From an uncultured Clostridium sp. (GTDB lineage: Bacteria > Bacillota_I > Bacilli_A > RF39 > UBA660): DNA of 64,000 nucleotides. Below are positions 42,702 to 51,518 of the stretch, piece after piece. A model generated the notes under the pieces. That model worked only from the letters and a program-made list of their open reading frames with translations. It did not search any database and was not told the origin of the DNA. Every line of letters starts with the position of its first letter. Position 1 is the first letter of the stretch. Both the position numbers and the translations under genes were made by a program. The DNA is taken from assembly GCA_946414595.1 (NCBI GenBank), contig CAMKPE010000009.1, forward strand, positions 1-64,000, read 5' to 3'.

Positions 42702-43826
42702 TTATGCACCCATTATTTCATTTAATACTTCATCAAAAGCTTCTTTAAACTCATCTATTTCATCTTCAGTAGTCATATAAGATAGACTTAATCTTATTGA
42801 GCTTTGTGCCAAACTATTGTCTTTAGTTGCAGCATAAACAAGTTTAGAAGGTGCTCCAATAGGACAACAAGATGTCTTACTAGAAACACATATTCCTTTA
42901 CTATCTAAAAGTTCTACTACTCTTCCTGAACTAACTCCTTTAACACTAAAGTTAATTGTATGAGGAATAGATTCATCACTATTATTAATATGAACTTGAG
43001 GATGACTACTTAAGAATAATTTAACTTCTTCATTTAATCTTTTTACATAACCATATCTATCTTCTATATTAACAAGTGCTTTTTCAAGTGCAAAGCTAGA
43101 TGCCACGATAGAAGCTGTATTTGGAGTACCACTTCTAAATACAGTTGTACTTCTTCCTCCAAATATAATTGGTTTTAATCCAAGTTCTTTTCTTTTTATT
43201 AATATTCCAATATCATTTATTCCATAGAATTTATGTGGAGATACTGTTATTAAATCTACATTACGAAAATCAATATTAACTTTACCAACACTTTGTGAAG
43301 CATCAGTATGGAATACTATATTAGGGTATTCTTTTAATAGAGTTCCAATTTCTTCAATTGGTTGAATAAGTCCTAATTCACTATCAACTGATACAACACT
43401 AACAAATATTGTATCTGGTCTTATCATATTCTTTAATTCTTCAACATTTACTAAACCATTCTCATCTACTGGAATAATTTCAACTTCAAAACCATTTTCT
43501 TGTAATAAGGCAGCTGAAGCCATTAAAGAAGAATGTTCAAGTGTACTAAGTAAAATATGTTTTCCTCTATCTTTATATCTTTCACATATACCACGAAGTG
43601 CTAAGTTATTTGATTCAGTAGCACCACTAGTATAAATAACTTCATCAGGATCACATCCTAATAAGTTAGCAATATTTCTAGTTGATCTTTCAACTAGTTC
43701 TTGTGCTTCTCTTCCCATTTGATGTGTTGAGTTAGGATTCCCATAATAATTTAGTAATGTGTCATAATATTTGTCTAATACTTCTCTATCTACTGGAGTA
43801 TTAGCAGCATAATCCAAATAAACCAT
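42702..43826 (-). CDS. iscS: Cysteine desulfurase, NifS/IscS family
   Basis: 374 residues from ATG 43826 (AAAGAGGT); the longer frame to 43868 has no RBS. A PLP enzyme that takes sulfur from cysteine. Seen: YLDYAANTPVD at the start, SGATESNN near 70, EHSS near 100, HTDASQSVGK near 180, the PLP lysine in SPHKFYG near 200, and the catalytic cysteine in SSKTSCCPIGAPS near 325, a short insertion as in class II-like NifS. Feeds the TtcA-like thiolase in the same operon and possibly Fe-S assembly. Confidence 0.92.
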   Translation of the reverse strand: MVYLDYAANTPVDREVLDKYYDTLLNYYGNPNSTHQMGREAQELVERSTRNIANLLGCDPDEVIYTSGATESNNLALRGICERYKDRGKHILLSTLEHSSLMASAALLQENGFEVEIIPVDENGLVNVEELKNMIRPDTIFVSVVSVDSELGLIQPIEEIGTLLKEYPNIVFHTDASQSVGKVNIDFRNVDLITVSPHKFYGINDIGILIKRKELGLKPIIFGGRSTTVFRSGTPNTASIVASSFALEKALVNIEDRYGYVKRLNEEVKLFLSSHPQVHINNSDESIPHTINFSVKGVSSGRVVELLDSKGICVSSKTSCCPIGAPSKLVYAATKDNSLAQSSIRLSLSYMTTEDEIDEFKEAFDEVLNEIMGA

Positions 43827-43904
43827 AAATACCTCTTTCTTTATCTTTTTAATAAGTACTATCTTCAATTAACATAATATCATATTAATTAATATTTTTT
43901 AATA

Positions 43905-43988
43905 TTATTTTCTAATATATAAAGTAATAGAATCTCCATATTCAAGTTTTTCACCTGCTTTAACGCTTTGTGAAACTATATTACTACT
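43905..43988 (-). pseudogene. PASTA-domain tail fragment
   Basis: On the minus strand a frame without a start codon reads SNIVSQSVKAGEKLEYGDSI followed by TLYIRK and TAA, the typical second half of a PASTA repeat. The frame is closed upstream by TAA inside the end of the acetyltransferase gene. It looks like a remnant of a penicillin-binding protein or Ser/Thr kinase extracellular tail, or of a cell-wall binding protein, truncated by rearrangement. Confidence 0.55.
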
Positions 43989-44580
43989 CCTTTACAAAAT
44001 CATCTAAAATATACTGTCCATATATATCTTTATAATCTTCTAATACTTTATCTACATCAAAAGAATATACTCTTATATCTAAATTATAATATTTATCTTC
44101 AAAGAAAGTTTTAACAAGTTTTCCACCAACAGCTTCCATTGTCTTCCAAGATCCAACATTCCTATCTTCACTATCTAAGAAAGCTTCTTTAATACCATAT
44201 TTTTGACATATCTTAAGTCCTAAATATAGATTTATTTTGTTGTATCCTTTTCTTCTTTCAGTAGGTCTTATACCATATCCAATATGATGCCCAGTGTATT
44301 CTAAAGCACCATTTAACTCAAGTCTTATATTAGACATTCCAATAATTTTATTATCACTTTCTCTAATTAAGAAATAAGTTCTAGAAGGAACAGCATAAGC
44401 ACTTTTAACTCTATGTTTACATTCTTCTAACCAATTAAGCCATTTAGGATAATCTTGATAATAATGATCAAGTCCTCCTACACCATTAATACGAGAATTA
44501 TAATTAAAGAATTCTTCTATATATTCCTTAGCATCATTTTCTCTTTCTAAAGTTGGAAACTCAAAATAAAACTTTTCCAT
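43984..44580 (-). CDS. GNAT-family N-acetyltransferase
   Basis: 198 residues from ATG 44580 (GGTGAT). Fold signs: TYFLIRESDNKIIGMSNIRL as strands 2-4, GHHIGYGIRPTERRKGY as the acetyl-CoA binding loop (R/Q-x-x-G-x-G/A variant), then YGIKEAFLDSEDRNVGSWKT and a final strand. Resembles the RimJ/RimL and streptothricin-type acetyltransferases that act on amines. It follows cpsB closely, but the substrate is unknown; capsule modification is possible. Confidence 0.85.
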   Translation of the reverse strand: MEKFYFEFPTLERENDAKEYIEEFFNYNSRINGVGGLDHYYQDYPKWLNWLEECKHRVKSAYAVPSRTYFLIRESDNKIIGMSNIRLELNGALEYTGHHIGYGIRPTERRKGYNKINLYLGLKICQKYGIKEAFLDSEDRNVGSWKTMEAVGGKLVKTFFEDKYYNLDIRVYSFDVDKVLEDYKDIYGQYILDDFVKE

Positions 44581-44609
44581 AATATCACCAAGAATATTAT
44601 AGCACAAAA

Positions 44610-44639
44610 AAATCCTAGCCAACTAACTGACTAGGATTT
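44610..44639 (-). terminator. Terminator after cpsB
   Basis: AAATCCTAG against CTAGGATTT with a 12-nt loop, then T7 on the minus strand. Confidence 0.85.
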
Positions 44640-45322
44640 TCATTAACTAATACATTATATACGTTTTCTGTAACATATCTAAGTGCTCTACTCTTTGCAA
44701 CTTTCCATAAGTTATAGTCATGTTTCTTACTATGAATATCTGTTGCTAGGAAAGATAATTTATTTTCTTTTAATAATCTTATGATCATCTCTTCAGCTTT
44801 AGGTCCATACTTACCAACAAGACTATCTATATTACTTTGAAAATATACTCCAATATTTTCAAGTTCATATATCTTATTGAAATCATCCTGGAAAGATATA
44901 TATCTTTCTGGATGAGCAAGAATAACATTATATCCTTTACTAATTAAATATTTGAATATTTCTAAATATCCAGAGAACTCTCCACTTAAAGGAAGTTCTA
45001 TTAATAAATAATCAGTATCATTTAATGAACTAATAATATTATCTTTTAATAATCCATAAATATTATCATCAATAAATATTTCATTACCTAAATATAAATT
45101 TATATTTATATTATTTCTTTTAACTTCTTCTTTTAATATATTTAATCTTTCTAAATTATTAGTTCTTGAACTATCATATCTACTATCAGTAATATAATGA
45201 GGAGTTAGAATAATATCTGTATATCCAGCTTGTTCTAAATCTTTAAGTACATCTATACTTTCTTCAATTGATTTAGATCCATCATCTATTCCGTACAATA
45301 AATGATTATGAATATCTATCAT
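44615..45322 (-). CDS. cpsB: Tyrosine-protein phosphatase CpsB/YwqE (PHP domain)
   Basis: 235 residues. Metal-dependent phosphatase that dephosphorylates the capsule BY-kinase. PHP motifs: MIDIHNHLLYGIDDGS at the start, TPHYI near 42, LGNEIFIDD near 77, ILAHPERY near 140 and ATDIHSKKHD near 198. The start codon overlaps the end of the kinase gene by one base, the standard pairing for capsule regulation. Sure. Confidence 0.94.
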   Translation of the reverse strand: MIDIHNHLLYGIDDGSKSIEESIDVLKDLEQAGYTDIILTPHYITDSRYDSSRTNNLERLNILKEEVKRNNININLYLGNEIFIDDNIYGLLKDNIISSLNDTDYLLIELPLSGEFSGYLEIFKYLISKGYNVILAHPERYISFQDDFNKIYELENIGVYFQSNIDSLVGKYGPKAEEMIIRLLKENKLSFLATDIHSKKHDYNLWKVAKSRALRYVTENVYNVLVNENPSQLVG

Positions 45323-46836
45323 TATTCGTTTTCTTCTTTCTTTTCTTCTTCTACTGATTCTTCTGTTTCTTCAACTTTTTCTTCTTTTTTGCTTTTTTTC
45401 TTAGGTGCAGATATTTTTCTAACAACATTAACTTGATCATCTACTTCTTCAAGTTTTTCTTCTGCTTCTCTTACTTCTTTAGATGAAACATGTCCACCTT
45501 CACCATAGTAGTAATAGTATCCACCATATTGTCCACGTTTAGATACTACGTTATTAGCAACGCTTCCTGCAACGTTTGCTCCAACGTTTTCTAATGCTTT
45601 CTTAGCATTTATAAGTTCTGATTTTGGTGTATGGTTAATTGAACTAACAATGATTGTTTCATCAACTAATTTAGATAAGATTAATGAATCTGATAATCCA
45701 CTAATTGGTGCACCATCTAATATAATAATATCAAAACGATTTTTTAATATTTCGATTAATTTTTCATTTTTCTTAGAGTTTAATAATTCACTTGGGTTTG
45801 GAGGTATTGTTCCTCTAGACATTATAAATAAGTTTCTAATATCTGTTTTAACAACATAATCATTATATGTACTAATGTCTCCAATTAATAAGTTAGATAA
45901 ACCTTTATGTCCACTTATTTTGAATGTATTATGTTGTCTTCCTTTTCTTAAGTCACAGTCTATTAATAATACTTTCTTTCCAGCTTGTGCAAAACTTACT
46001 GCTAAGTTTGAACTAACAAAGCTTTTACCATCACTAGGAACACTACTTGTGATTAATACTGATTTTAAATCTTTATCAACTGATGAGAATTGTAAATTTG
46101 TTCTTAAATTTCTTATTCCCTCTGCAGTTGGTGCATTAGGTTTTTCATCAACAATTAAGTCACATGAATCTTTTGTTTTAAAGATTTTAGCAAGAACTGG
46201 TAATTCAAGTTCTTTTTCTAATGTATCTACATCTCTTAATGTATCATCGAAATAGAATATTACAAATACAATACCACTACTTACTACTAATCCAATTGCA
46301 AATGCAATTATTATATCTTTAACGATATGAATGTTTGATGGACTAGTTGGAAGTATTGCTACATCGATAACTGATACGTTATCGATTTTGTAAATTTGTT
46401 TTACTTCGTTTGAGAATACTTTACTTAACTCATTAGCAATATTCATTGCTTTTTCAGCATTAGCATCAGTTACAGTAATTCTTAATATTTCTGTATCATC
46501 AACTGCTTTAACTGTTATTCTTCCTGATAATTCATTGTAAGAATATTTTAAATCAAGATTATCAATTACTTGACTAACTACTAATCTACTTTTAATTATT
46601 TGACTATAAGTAGAAACTAGTTTTTGGTTTAAAGTAATATCACTTTGATCAATTGAACTACCTTTGTTATCATCAGCTTGAACAAGTAAGATTGTTGTTG
46701 AAGTTGAGTACATTGGTTTCTTAAAAAATGTGTCATAAACAGCAATAGCACCAATAGCAAGTGCTATAGTGATTATTACAAAAGCTAAATATCTCTTATA
46801 ATAATCCCAAAATTCTTTTAAATTAATTTCTTCCAT
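45322..46836 (-). CDS. Fused Wzz-type co-polymerase and BY-kinase (CpsC-CpsD)
   Basis: 504 residues. Residues 1-215 are a Wzz/CpsC transmembrane activator (helices near 18-36 and 175-198). Residues 225-450 are the CpsD-like kinase: Walker A SSVPSDGKSF, Walker A' LLIDCDLRKGRQ, Walker B IIILDGAPIS. The Tyr cluster, RGQYGGYYYYYGEGGH, lies at about 440-455 rather than at the very end, and an acidic/Lys-rich tail (KEEKVEETEESVEEEKKEE) follows. In Gram-positives these are usually two proteins; the fusion is the proteobacterial-like arrangement. Controls capsule chain length and export with CpsB. Confidence 0.93.
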   Translation of the reverse strand: MEEINLKEFWDYYKRYLAFVIITIALAIGAIAVYDTFFKKPMYSTSTTILLVQADDNKGSSIDQSDITLNQKLVSTYSQIIKSRLVVSQVIDNLDLKYSYNELSGRITVKAVDDTEILRITVTDANAEKAMNIANELSKVFSNEVKQIYKIDNVSVIDVAILPTSPSNIHIVKDIIIAFAIGLVVSSGIVFVIFYFDDTLRDVDTLEKELELPVLAKIFKTKDSCDLIVDEKPNAPTAEGIRNLRTNLQFSSVDKDLKSVLITSSVPSDGKSFVSSNLAVSFAQAGKKVLLIDCDLRKGRQHNTFKISGHKGLSNLLIGDISTYNDYVVKTDIRNLFIMSRGTIPPNPSELLNSKKNEKLIEILKNRFDIIILDGAPISGLSDSLILSKLVDETIIVSSINHTPKSELINAKKALENVGANVAGSVANNVVSKRGQYGGYYYYYGEGGHVSSKEVREAEEKLEEVDDQVNVVRKISAPKKKSKKEEKVEETEESVEEEKKEENE

Positions 46837-46892
46837 AAATCTTTCCCCCTATTTAATCATTTCAATATATTTAACCCCTGAAATTGCCCTAT

Positions 46893-46921
46893 ATTATAGC
46901 ACGAAACCCTTTAAATGTAAA
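46893..46921 (-). promoter_or_regulatory. Promoter of the capsule kinase operon
   Basis: TTTACA (46921-46916), 17 bp, TATAAT (46898-46893) with a TGC extension of the -10. Confidence 0.8.
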
Positions 46922-46925
46922 GAAA

Positions 46926-46947
46926 AAATTGGAATTACTTCCAATTT
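46926..46947 (-). terminator. Terminator after the 41-aa gene
   Basis: AAATTGGAA-GTAA-TTCCAATTT followed by T6 on the minus strand, overlapping the stop of the small gene. Confidence 0.85.
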
Positions 46948-47060
46948 AATTTTTCTTCTTCTACATATTCTTGTTCATCAGCTCTTTTAGCAAGAACTAA
47001 TGAAGAATAAATAAATATAATTGCTAAAATCATAACCGTACCTATAATTAATTTAATCAT
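46935..47060 (-). CDS. 41-residue single-pass membrane peptide
   Basis: ATG 47060, stop TAA 46937-46935, preceded by GGGAAAAATTGGT. One membrane helix (IIGTVMILAIIFIYSSLVLA) and a short charged cytoplasmic tail (KRADEQEYVEEEKLNWK). It is closed by its own terminator and lies between the LCP gene and the capsule kinase. The even hydrophobic profile and the tail argue against chance. Function unknown; perhaps a capsule-complex accessory peptide. Confidence 0.6.
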   Translation of the reverse strand: MIKLIIGTVMILAIIFIYSSLVLAKRADEQEYVEEEKLNWK

Positions 47061-47143
47061 ACCAATTTTTCCCTACCCTACTATAAATTAATTATAATAC
47101 ATATTAGATAAAAAATGCTACAAAAATATAATTTTTTTATATT

Positions 47144-48550
47144 TTATTCTTCTTCCATCACTTGTTTTATCTTAGCTTTTATTTGTTTTGTAAGATTTTC
47201 ATCAGGATAAGTAACATATCCTGGCCACTTATTTTGTTGTCTTCTTCCCATTGTATTATATCCATCAGCTAACTGTTCTAACACTTCATATTCACCATCA
47301 CTTAATAAGTCTCTTATTAATGTTGTTACAACAGTTCTATTCATATCAGTCTGATATAATCCATTAAACGAATCCAAAACAGATGTATAGTTAAGAAGTG
47401 TGCTACCATTAAGTATCTTTCTTAAAATACTCATAAGTATCTTTCTACAATTTTCTTGTCTTTGTCTATCAGATCTATAGAAAGCCTTACGTTCTCTTGC
47501 TACAGTAAGTGTCTCAATACCATTCAAGTGTTGACAACCTTTCTTAATATGAACTTTCTCACCTTTAGAATCATCATATGTACCTAACACTTTAGCATGC
47601 GTTGTAGTAAATGCTTGATTAGAACAAAATTCTATTCCACCAATCTTATCTACTATATCAACTAAATTATCAGTATACACAGTAATCATATAATCAATGG
47701 TAATATCAAAATACTGCCCAATAGATTTCTGTACAACATCATCACCAAGAGAAGCCATTAACGAAATAGTATCGTTATATGGAGTACCATATGTAGGAAT
47801 ATAATAATCTCTATGTATACTTGTAAATAATACTTTTCTTGATTTAGTATTAATTGTTACTAAAAGAGTTAAGTCATTTCTTCCACCAAAATCTTTTCCA
47901 ACAATTAATACATTATAAACATCTTTAACTTCTTCATTTCTCTTACTAGAAGTCTTAATATCAAATTCATATATTATTTTAAAGTTATTTTGATCATAAG
48001 CATCTACTTCACTGAATACTAAATTATAATTGTTCTTCTCAACAAGCAAGTATTCATCTTTATTAATACTTCCTACAAAGAATAAATTCAAGTCTTCAAG
48101 TAATACATAATTATAATTTCCAGTTTTAGAGAATGCTTCATCTTTATTATTACCTAAATTGTAATAATAAACAGTTGAATTAGTTGCAACGTCTTCTATA
48201 TTATTAATATTATTATTCTTACTAGTTACTAAATAGTAAGTAGAAGATCTAATAATATCTCCAGTAAATCCATTATCTAAAAATTTATCTAAATGTCTTA
48301 CATAATAAATTCCAAAGGAATTTATTAATAAGACAACTACTGCAATAAATAAACTTATAAAGTTTATTATTTTGCTATTAATCTTATTAAAGATTAATGC
48401 AAACAATATTAAAAAGAATTCTAGGAATGTGAATATATAACAATATCTTAATGGTATTACATTAAGCCTATTTATATAGAATAAAAGCATGATAAAAGAA
48501 AATATTGTTAATGGCAATACTATATAATTTATGATGTTTCTTTTATTCAT
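47144..48550 (-). CDS. LytR-CpsA-Psr (LCP) family glycopolymer transferase
   Basis: 468 residues from ATG 48550 (GGAAGTGAT). LCP enzymes attach capsule or teichoic acid to peptidoglycan outside the membrane. Four N-terminal membrane helices (about 5-110) instead of the usual one, then the LCP domain: VLIVGKDFGGRNDLTLLVT near 215, HRDYYIP near 240, VDIVDKIGGIEF, VHIKKGCQHLNG and the ARERKAFYRSDRQRQEN core with the pyrophosphate-binding arginines. The extended membrane part is found in capsule-linked members. Confidence 0.92.
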   Translation of the reverse strand: MNKRNIINYIVLPLTIFSFIMLLFYINRLNVIPLRYCYIFTFLEFFLILFALIFNKINSKIINFISLFIAVVVLLINSFGIYYVRHLDKFLDNGFTGDIIRSSTYYLVTSKNNNINNIEDVATNSTVYYYNLGNNKDEAFSKTGNYNYVLLEDLNLFFVGSINKDEYLLVEKNNYNLVFSEVDAYDQNNFKIIYEFDIKTSSKRNEEVKDVYNVLIVGKDFGGRNDLTLLVTINTKSRKVLFTSIHRDYYIPTYGTPYNDTISLMASLGDDVVQKSIGQYFDITIDYMITVYTDNLVDIVDKIGGIEFCSNQAFTTTHAKVLGTYDDSKGEKVHIKKGCQHLNGIETLTVARERKAFYRSDRQRQENCRKILMSILRKILNGSTLLNYTSVLDSFNGLYQTDMNRTVVTTLIRDLLSDGEYEVLEQLADGYNTMGRRQQNKWPGYVTYPDENLTKQIKAKIKQVMEEE

Positions 48551-48601
48551 AATATCACTTCCAAAATCGTTCATATTATATCATGAAATACATGAAAATA
48601 A

Positions 48602-48625
48602 AAGAAGAAATGCTAATTTCTTCTT
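48602..48625 (-). terminator. Terminator after the first iron-sulfur reductase-like gene
   Basis: AAGAAGAAAT-TAGC-ATTTCTTCTT followed by TTATTTT on the minus strand, overlapping the end of the gene. Confidence 0.75.
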
Positions 48626-49758
48626 ATTTTTTCATATGTTTTCTTAAGTAATTTATTGTTATCTATTAATCTAGAAACTCTATCTTTAAATGTCTTCATT
48701 TTCTTAATAGTCTTCTTGTATCCTAACTTAGGATAATTTGCTTTAAATATTTCATATTGTTTAGTCTTGCTAGAAGGCCTTTTTAATTGAGCATTTACTT
48801 TATAAGCTTCTTCAAGTGTTCTTTTCTCAATTAAAGATTCTTCCCCAATCTTCTTAATAAGTGCTTCACCCTTTTTAGTATTACTAATTATTAATGAAAT
48901 ACCCTTCTCTTTAGAATCAAACACTTTAGATTCTTTATCAAGACCCCAAAAGTCCCCAATTGTTATATCTGATATTCTATCTTTTTCAGCATAAATACAA
49001 CTATAACAATTTTCTCTATAAGTATTACCTCTTAAGAAGTTTCTATAATACTCTACTTTTTCACTATTCTTTTCTAGAATAACCTTATCATTGTTATCAA
49101 CAACTTTAAAATTAAACATCTTCTCATCTCTAAATGATATATATTTAACATCATTAATGTCTATTTTTAAGTTTTCTAATTCTTCAAATAGAAGTTTCTT
49201 ATTTGATACACCATGGCATATTATATCTACAGTTATTAGATTAGAATAATCTTTTAATAAATAGTTTTTAAGTCCTGCAACTTGGCATGGTGTTCCAACA
49301 AATAATACTTCTTTTTCTTTATCTAAATCACTTTTAACAGTCTTATAAATATCATTAACTAAAGATTGAACATACTTAGTACCTTTAACTTTATATAAAT
49401 CTTTAACATTATTTATTCTTACAAAAGAAAAGTTATCTTTTATATTTCCTACTCCATAAACAATACCTTTACTCTTCAATACTTGTTTATAAAGTGCCGT
49501 TGCTGCTCCACCACTTGTACTTTCACTACGTTCTTTATAATCTTTAAGTCGCATAGCATAAGCATTAATTGATTTATTCTTTTTAACTTTATTAAGTACT
49601 GGACATACTTTGCTACACATTCCACAGTTGATGCATTTTGATTCATCAATCTGTGGATAAATATTTCCATATTCATCTTCTGAGATTGTTATAGCATTCT
49701 TTTTACAAATGTTATAGCAAGCAGAACACCCAGTACAACTTTTCTTTTCACATAACAT
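48613..49758 (-). CDS. Coenzyme F420 hydrogenase/dehydrogenase beta-subunit family protein, copy 1
   Basis: 381 residues from ATG 49758 (a GTG at 49767 overlaps the previous stop). Two N-terminal 4Fe-4S binding motifs (CTGCSACYNIC and CINCGMCSKVCP) precede an FrhB-like domain with VLFVGTPCQVAGLK near 155, IICHGV near 190 and a CYSCIYAEKDR-DITIGDFWG block near 260. Members in polysaccharide loci act as redox enzymes of unknown sugar substrate, usually beside pyruvyl transferases, as here (4-nt overlap region). A second copy lies at 59948. Confidence 0.88.
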   Translation of the reverse strand: MLCEKKSCTGCSACYNICKKNAITISEDEYGNIYPQIDESKCINCGMCSKVCPVLNKVKKNKSINAYAMRLKDYKERSESTSGGAATALYKQVLKSKGIVYGVGNIKDNFSFVRINNVKDLYKVKGTKYVQSLVNDIYKTVKSDLDKEKEVLFVGTPCQVAGLKNYLLKDYSNLITVDIICHGVSNKKLLFEELENLKIDINDVKYISFRDEKMFNFKVVDNNDKVILEKNSEKVEYYRNFLRGNTYRENCYSCIYAEKDRISDITIGDFWGLDKESKVFDSKEKGISLIISNTKKGEALIKKIGEESLIEKRTLEEAYKVNAQLKRPSSKTKQYEIFKANYPKLGYKKTIKKMKTFKDRVSRLIDNNKLLKKTYEKIRRN

Positions 49759-49763
49759 AAATA

Positions 49764-50834
49764 TCACACATTTTCTTTTAAATATTTAATAGTCTTTTCT
49801 CTCTCTTTCTTGATAATACTATTAGTTTTTCCATAAGATATTTTCTTTTTATATATCTTATCTATATCAGTTAATTTATTTACTATTTGATCTTTCTTAT
49901 CAAGACCATTTAATAAAGATGTTAACTTATTCCTATTAGAATCTCTTATCATTGTACAGAAATTGTTATTTGTAACAATTGAGAAAATAGTACCATGGAA
50001 TGTATCAGTAATAACAAAGTCAGCATGTTTAAACCAATTTAAAACATCGTATACTGATACTGCCAAATTATAATCTGCTATTTTCTGATAGAAACCTAAA
50101 GAAACTATTTTCTTTTTGTTTCTTTTAGCAAATTTCTTAATATATTTTTCTTCTTCTTTTGTTAATCTTTTTTGATAAGCATATACAATTATATAGTCTT
50201 TCATTGGAGCATCTTTTCCATCAAGTATTTTACTAAAGTCTCCAACTATAACTGGATCATAATGTAAAAATGGTTTCTTTCCAGTTAATTTCTTAACAAT
50301 ATTTTTGCTATTCTCATCTCTTACAGAAATGTTATTAAACTTCTTTAAATATTCGCCAATTTCTTCACTCTTACCATACTTGTTAAGTTTTTCCATAGTA
50401 GTATGGCCAAAACTTGCAGCGTAAGATATTACATTCTTATCTTCGTAACCTTTTCCAAAGAAATCAAGTGAATATCCTACTGGAGGTCCTTGAATACAGT
50501 TAAATACTTCATCGCTACCTATAATTAAAGTATCTATATTATGAGAATAGTTTTTCTCTTCAGTTGTACCTAAATCAGCTAAACCTTTATATATTTCTTG
50601 ATATACATTATTATATAGTTTCTTTCTTCTTATATAGTGATATACATCCTTATTAACCCATGATTTATAAAAGAATCCATGTTTTTTAGAATTAATAACA
50701 CCTTCACCATAATGGAAATCAATCAATTCTACTTTATAACCGAAATTTTTAATAATATTTGATAATGCATAGGCTTGTAAAAAAGAACCGTAATTGATTA
50801 TTCTATGCATTGTCATTATTCCAACTTTCTTCAT
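49764..50834 (-). CDS. Polysaccharide pyruvyl transferase family protein
   Basis: 356 residues. Adds pyruvate ketals from phosphoenolpyruvate to surface polysaccharide. Signs of the family: GIMTMHRIINYGSFLQAYAL at the N-terminus, DTLIIGSDEVFNCIQGP near 105, SYAASFGHTTM near 140, ISVRDENS near 170, and a C-terminal KHADFVITDTFHGTIFSI block. The stop is TGA, with the iron-sulfur gene starting a few bases on, so these two are coupled. Sure of the family; the acceptor sugar is unknown. Confidence 0.9.
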   Translation of the reverse strand: MKKVGIMTMHRIINYGSFLQAYALSNIIKNFGYKVELIDFHYGEGVINSKKHGFFYKSWVNKDVYHYIRRKKLYNNVYQEIYKGLADLGTTEEKNYSHNIDTLIIGSDEVFNCIQGPPVGYSLDFFGKGYEDKNVISYAASFGHTTMEKLNKYGKSEEIGEYLKKFNNISVRDENSKNIVKKLTGKKPFLHYDPVIVGDFSKILDGKDAPMKDYIIVYAYQKRLTKEEEKYIKKFAKRNKKKIVSLGFYQKIADYNLAVSVYDVLNWFKHADFVITDTFHGTIFSIVTNNNFCTMIRDSNRNKLTSLLNGLDKKDQIVNKLTDIDKIYKKKISYGKTNSIIKKEREKTIKYLKENV

Positions 50835-50910
50835 TCAAACCACTACTCCCAAATACGATTATTACTCATATAAATAATTTTATCATATGTTAATATTAAA
50901 AATAAATAAA

Positions 50911-50930
50911 AAAGAGCATTAAAGCTCTTT
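50911..50930 (-). terminator. Terminator after the 168-aa membrane protein gene
   Basis: AAAGAGC-TTTAAT-GCTCTTT with T run on the minus strand. Confidence 0.85.
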
Positions 50931-51437
50931 TTATATAAATATCATAATTGTTATCACTGCACCGATTAATACTAAATAAGCAGCACAATTAGTTAAAAAT
51001 GATGCAAATAATAATTTTCTACTAGTAGTATTATTTTTGCTTTTTCTTAAATAGATAGAATCTAAATCATTAATCTTTTGATCCATATAATAGTCTTCTC
51101 TATCAATATCTTTTTTACCCATAAACTCAAGTAGTGATTTAGAAGACCTAGTAAAACATGTTTTTGGGATCAAAAGACCAAAGAAAGCAAGTATTATACT
51201 TGTTACTATAATACCCATTAGAGTAAATCCAAATATTATAGTAAATAATCTAACATTTTCAATTTTCAATAATTCAATAAAAGATATTATTAATGGAATA
51301 AGTAGTATTGAATTAAGAATTATTAAACAAATAAGACACTTGTTATTCTTTTCTTCTTTTTCATTTTCAAGAGTAAGCGTATATTCTCCATATTCTATGA
51401 TATATTTTTTTAATTCTTCATTATAACTTTTTGCCAT
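50931..51437 (-). CDS. Small multi-pass membrane protein, unrecognised
   Basis: 168 residues with three membrane helices (about 35-56, 62-90 and 143-166; CLICLIILNSILLIPLIISF, IFGFTLMGIIVTSIILAFFG) and a cytoplasmic middle part (KDIDREDYYMDQKINDLDS). A charged N-terminus precedes the first helix. RBS GGGGGTG and its own terminator. Its layout resembles small membrane proteins of unknown function in capsule regions. No function assigned. Confidence 0.65.
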   Translation of the reverse strand: MAKSYNEELKKYIIEYGEYTLTLENEKEEKNNKCLICLIILNSILLIPLIISFIELLKIENVRLFTIIFGFTLMGIIVTSIILAFFGLLIPKTCFTRSSKSLLEFMGKKDIDREDYYMDQKINDLDSIYLRKSKNNTTSRKLLFASFLTNCAAYLVLIGAVITIMIFI

Positions 51438-51495
51438 AACAACACCCCCAAGATACCATTTATAATACTTATTTGATTATAATTAGTCAATAAAA

Positions 51496-51518
51496 AATAC
51501 TAAGTTTTACTTAGTATT
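51496..51518 (-). terminator. Terminator after the epimerase gene
   Basis: AATACTAAG-TAAAA-CTTAGTATT with T6 on the minus strand. Confidence 0.85.
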
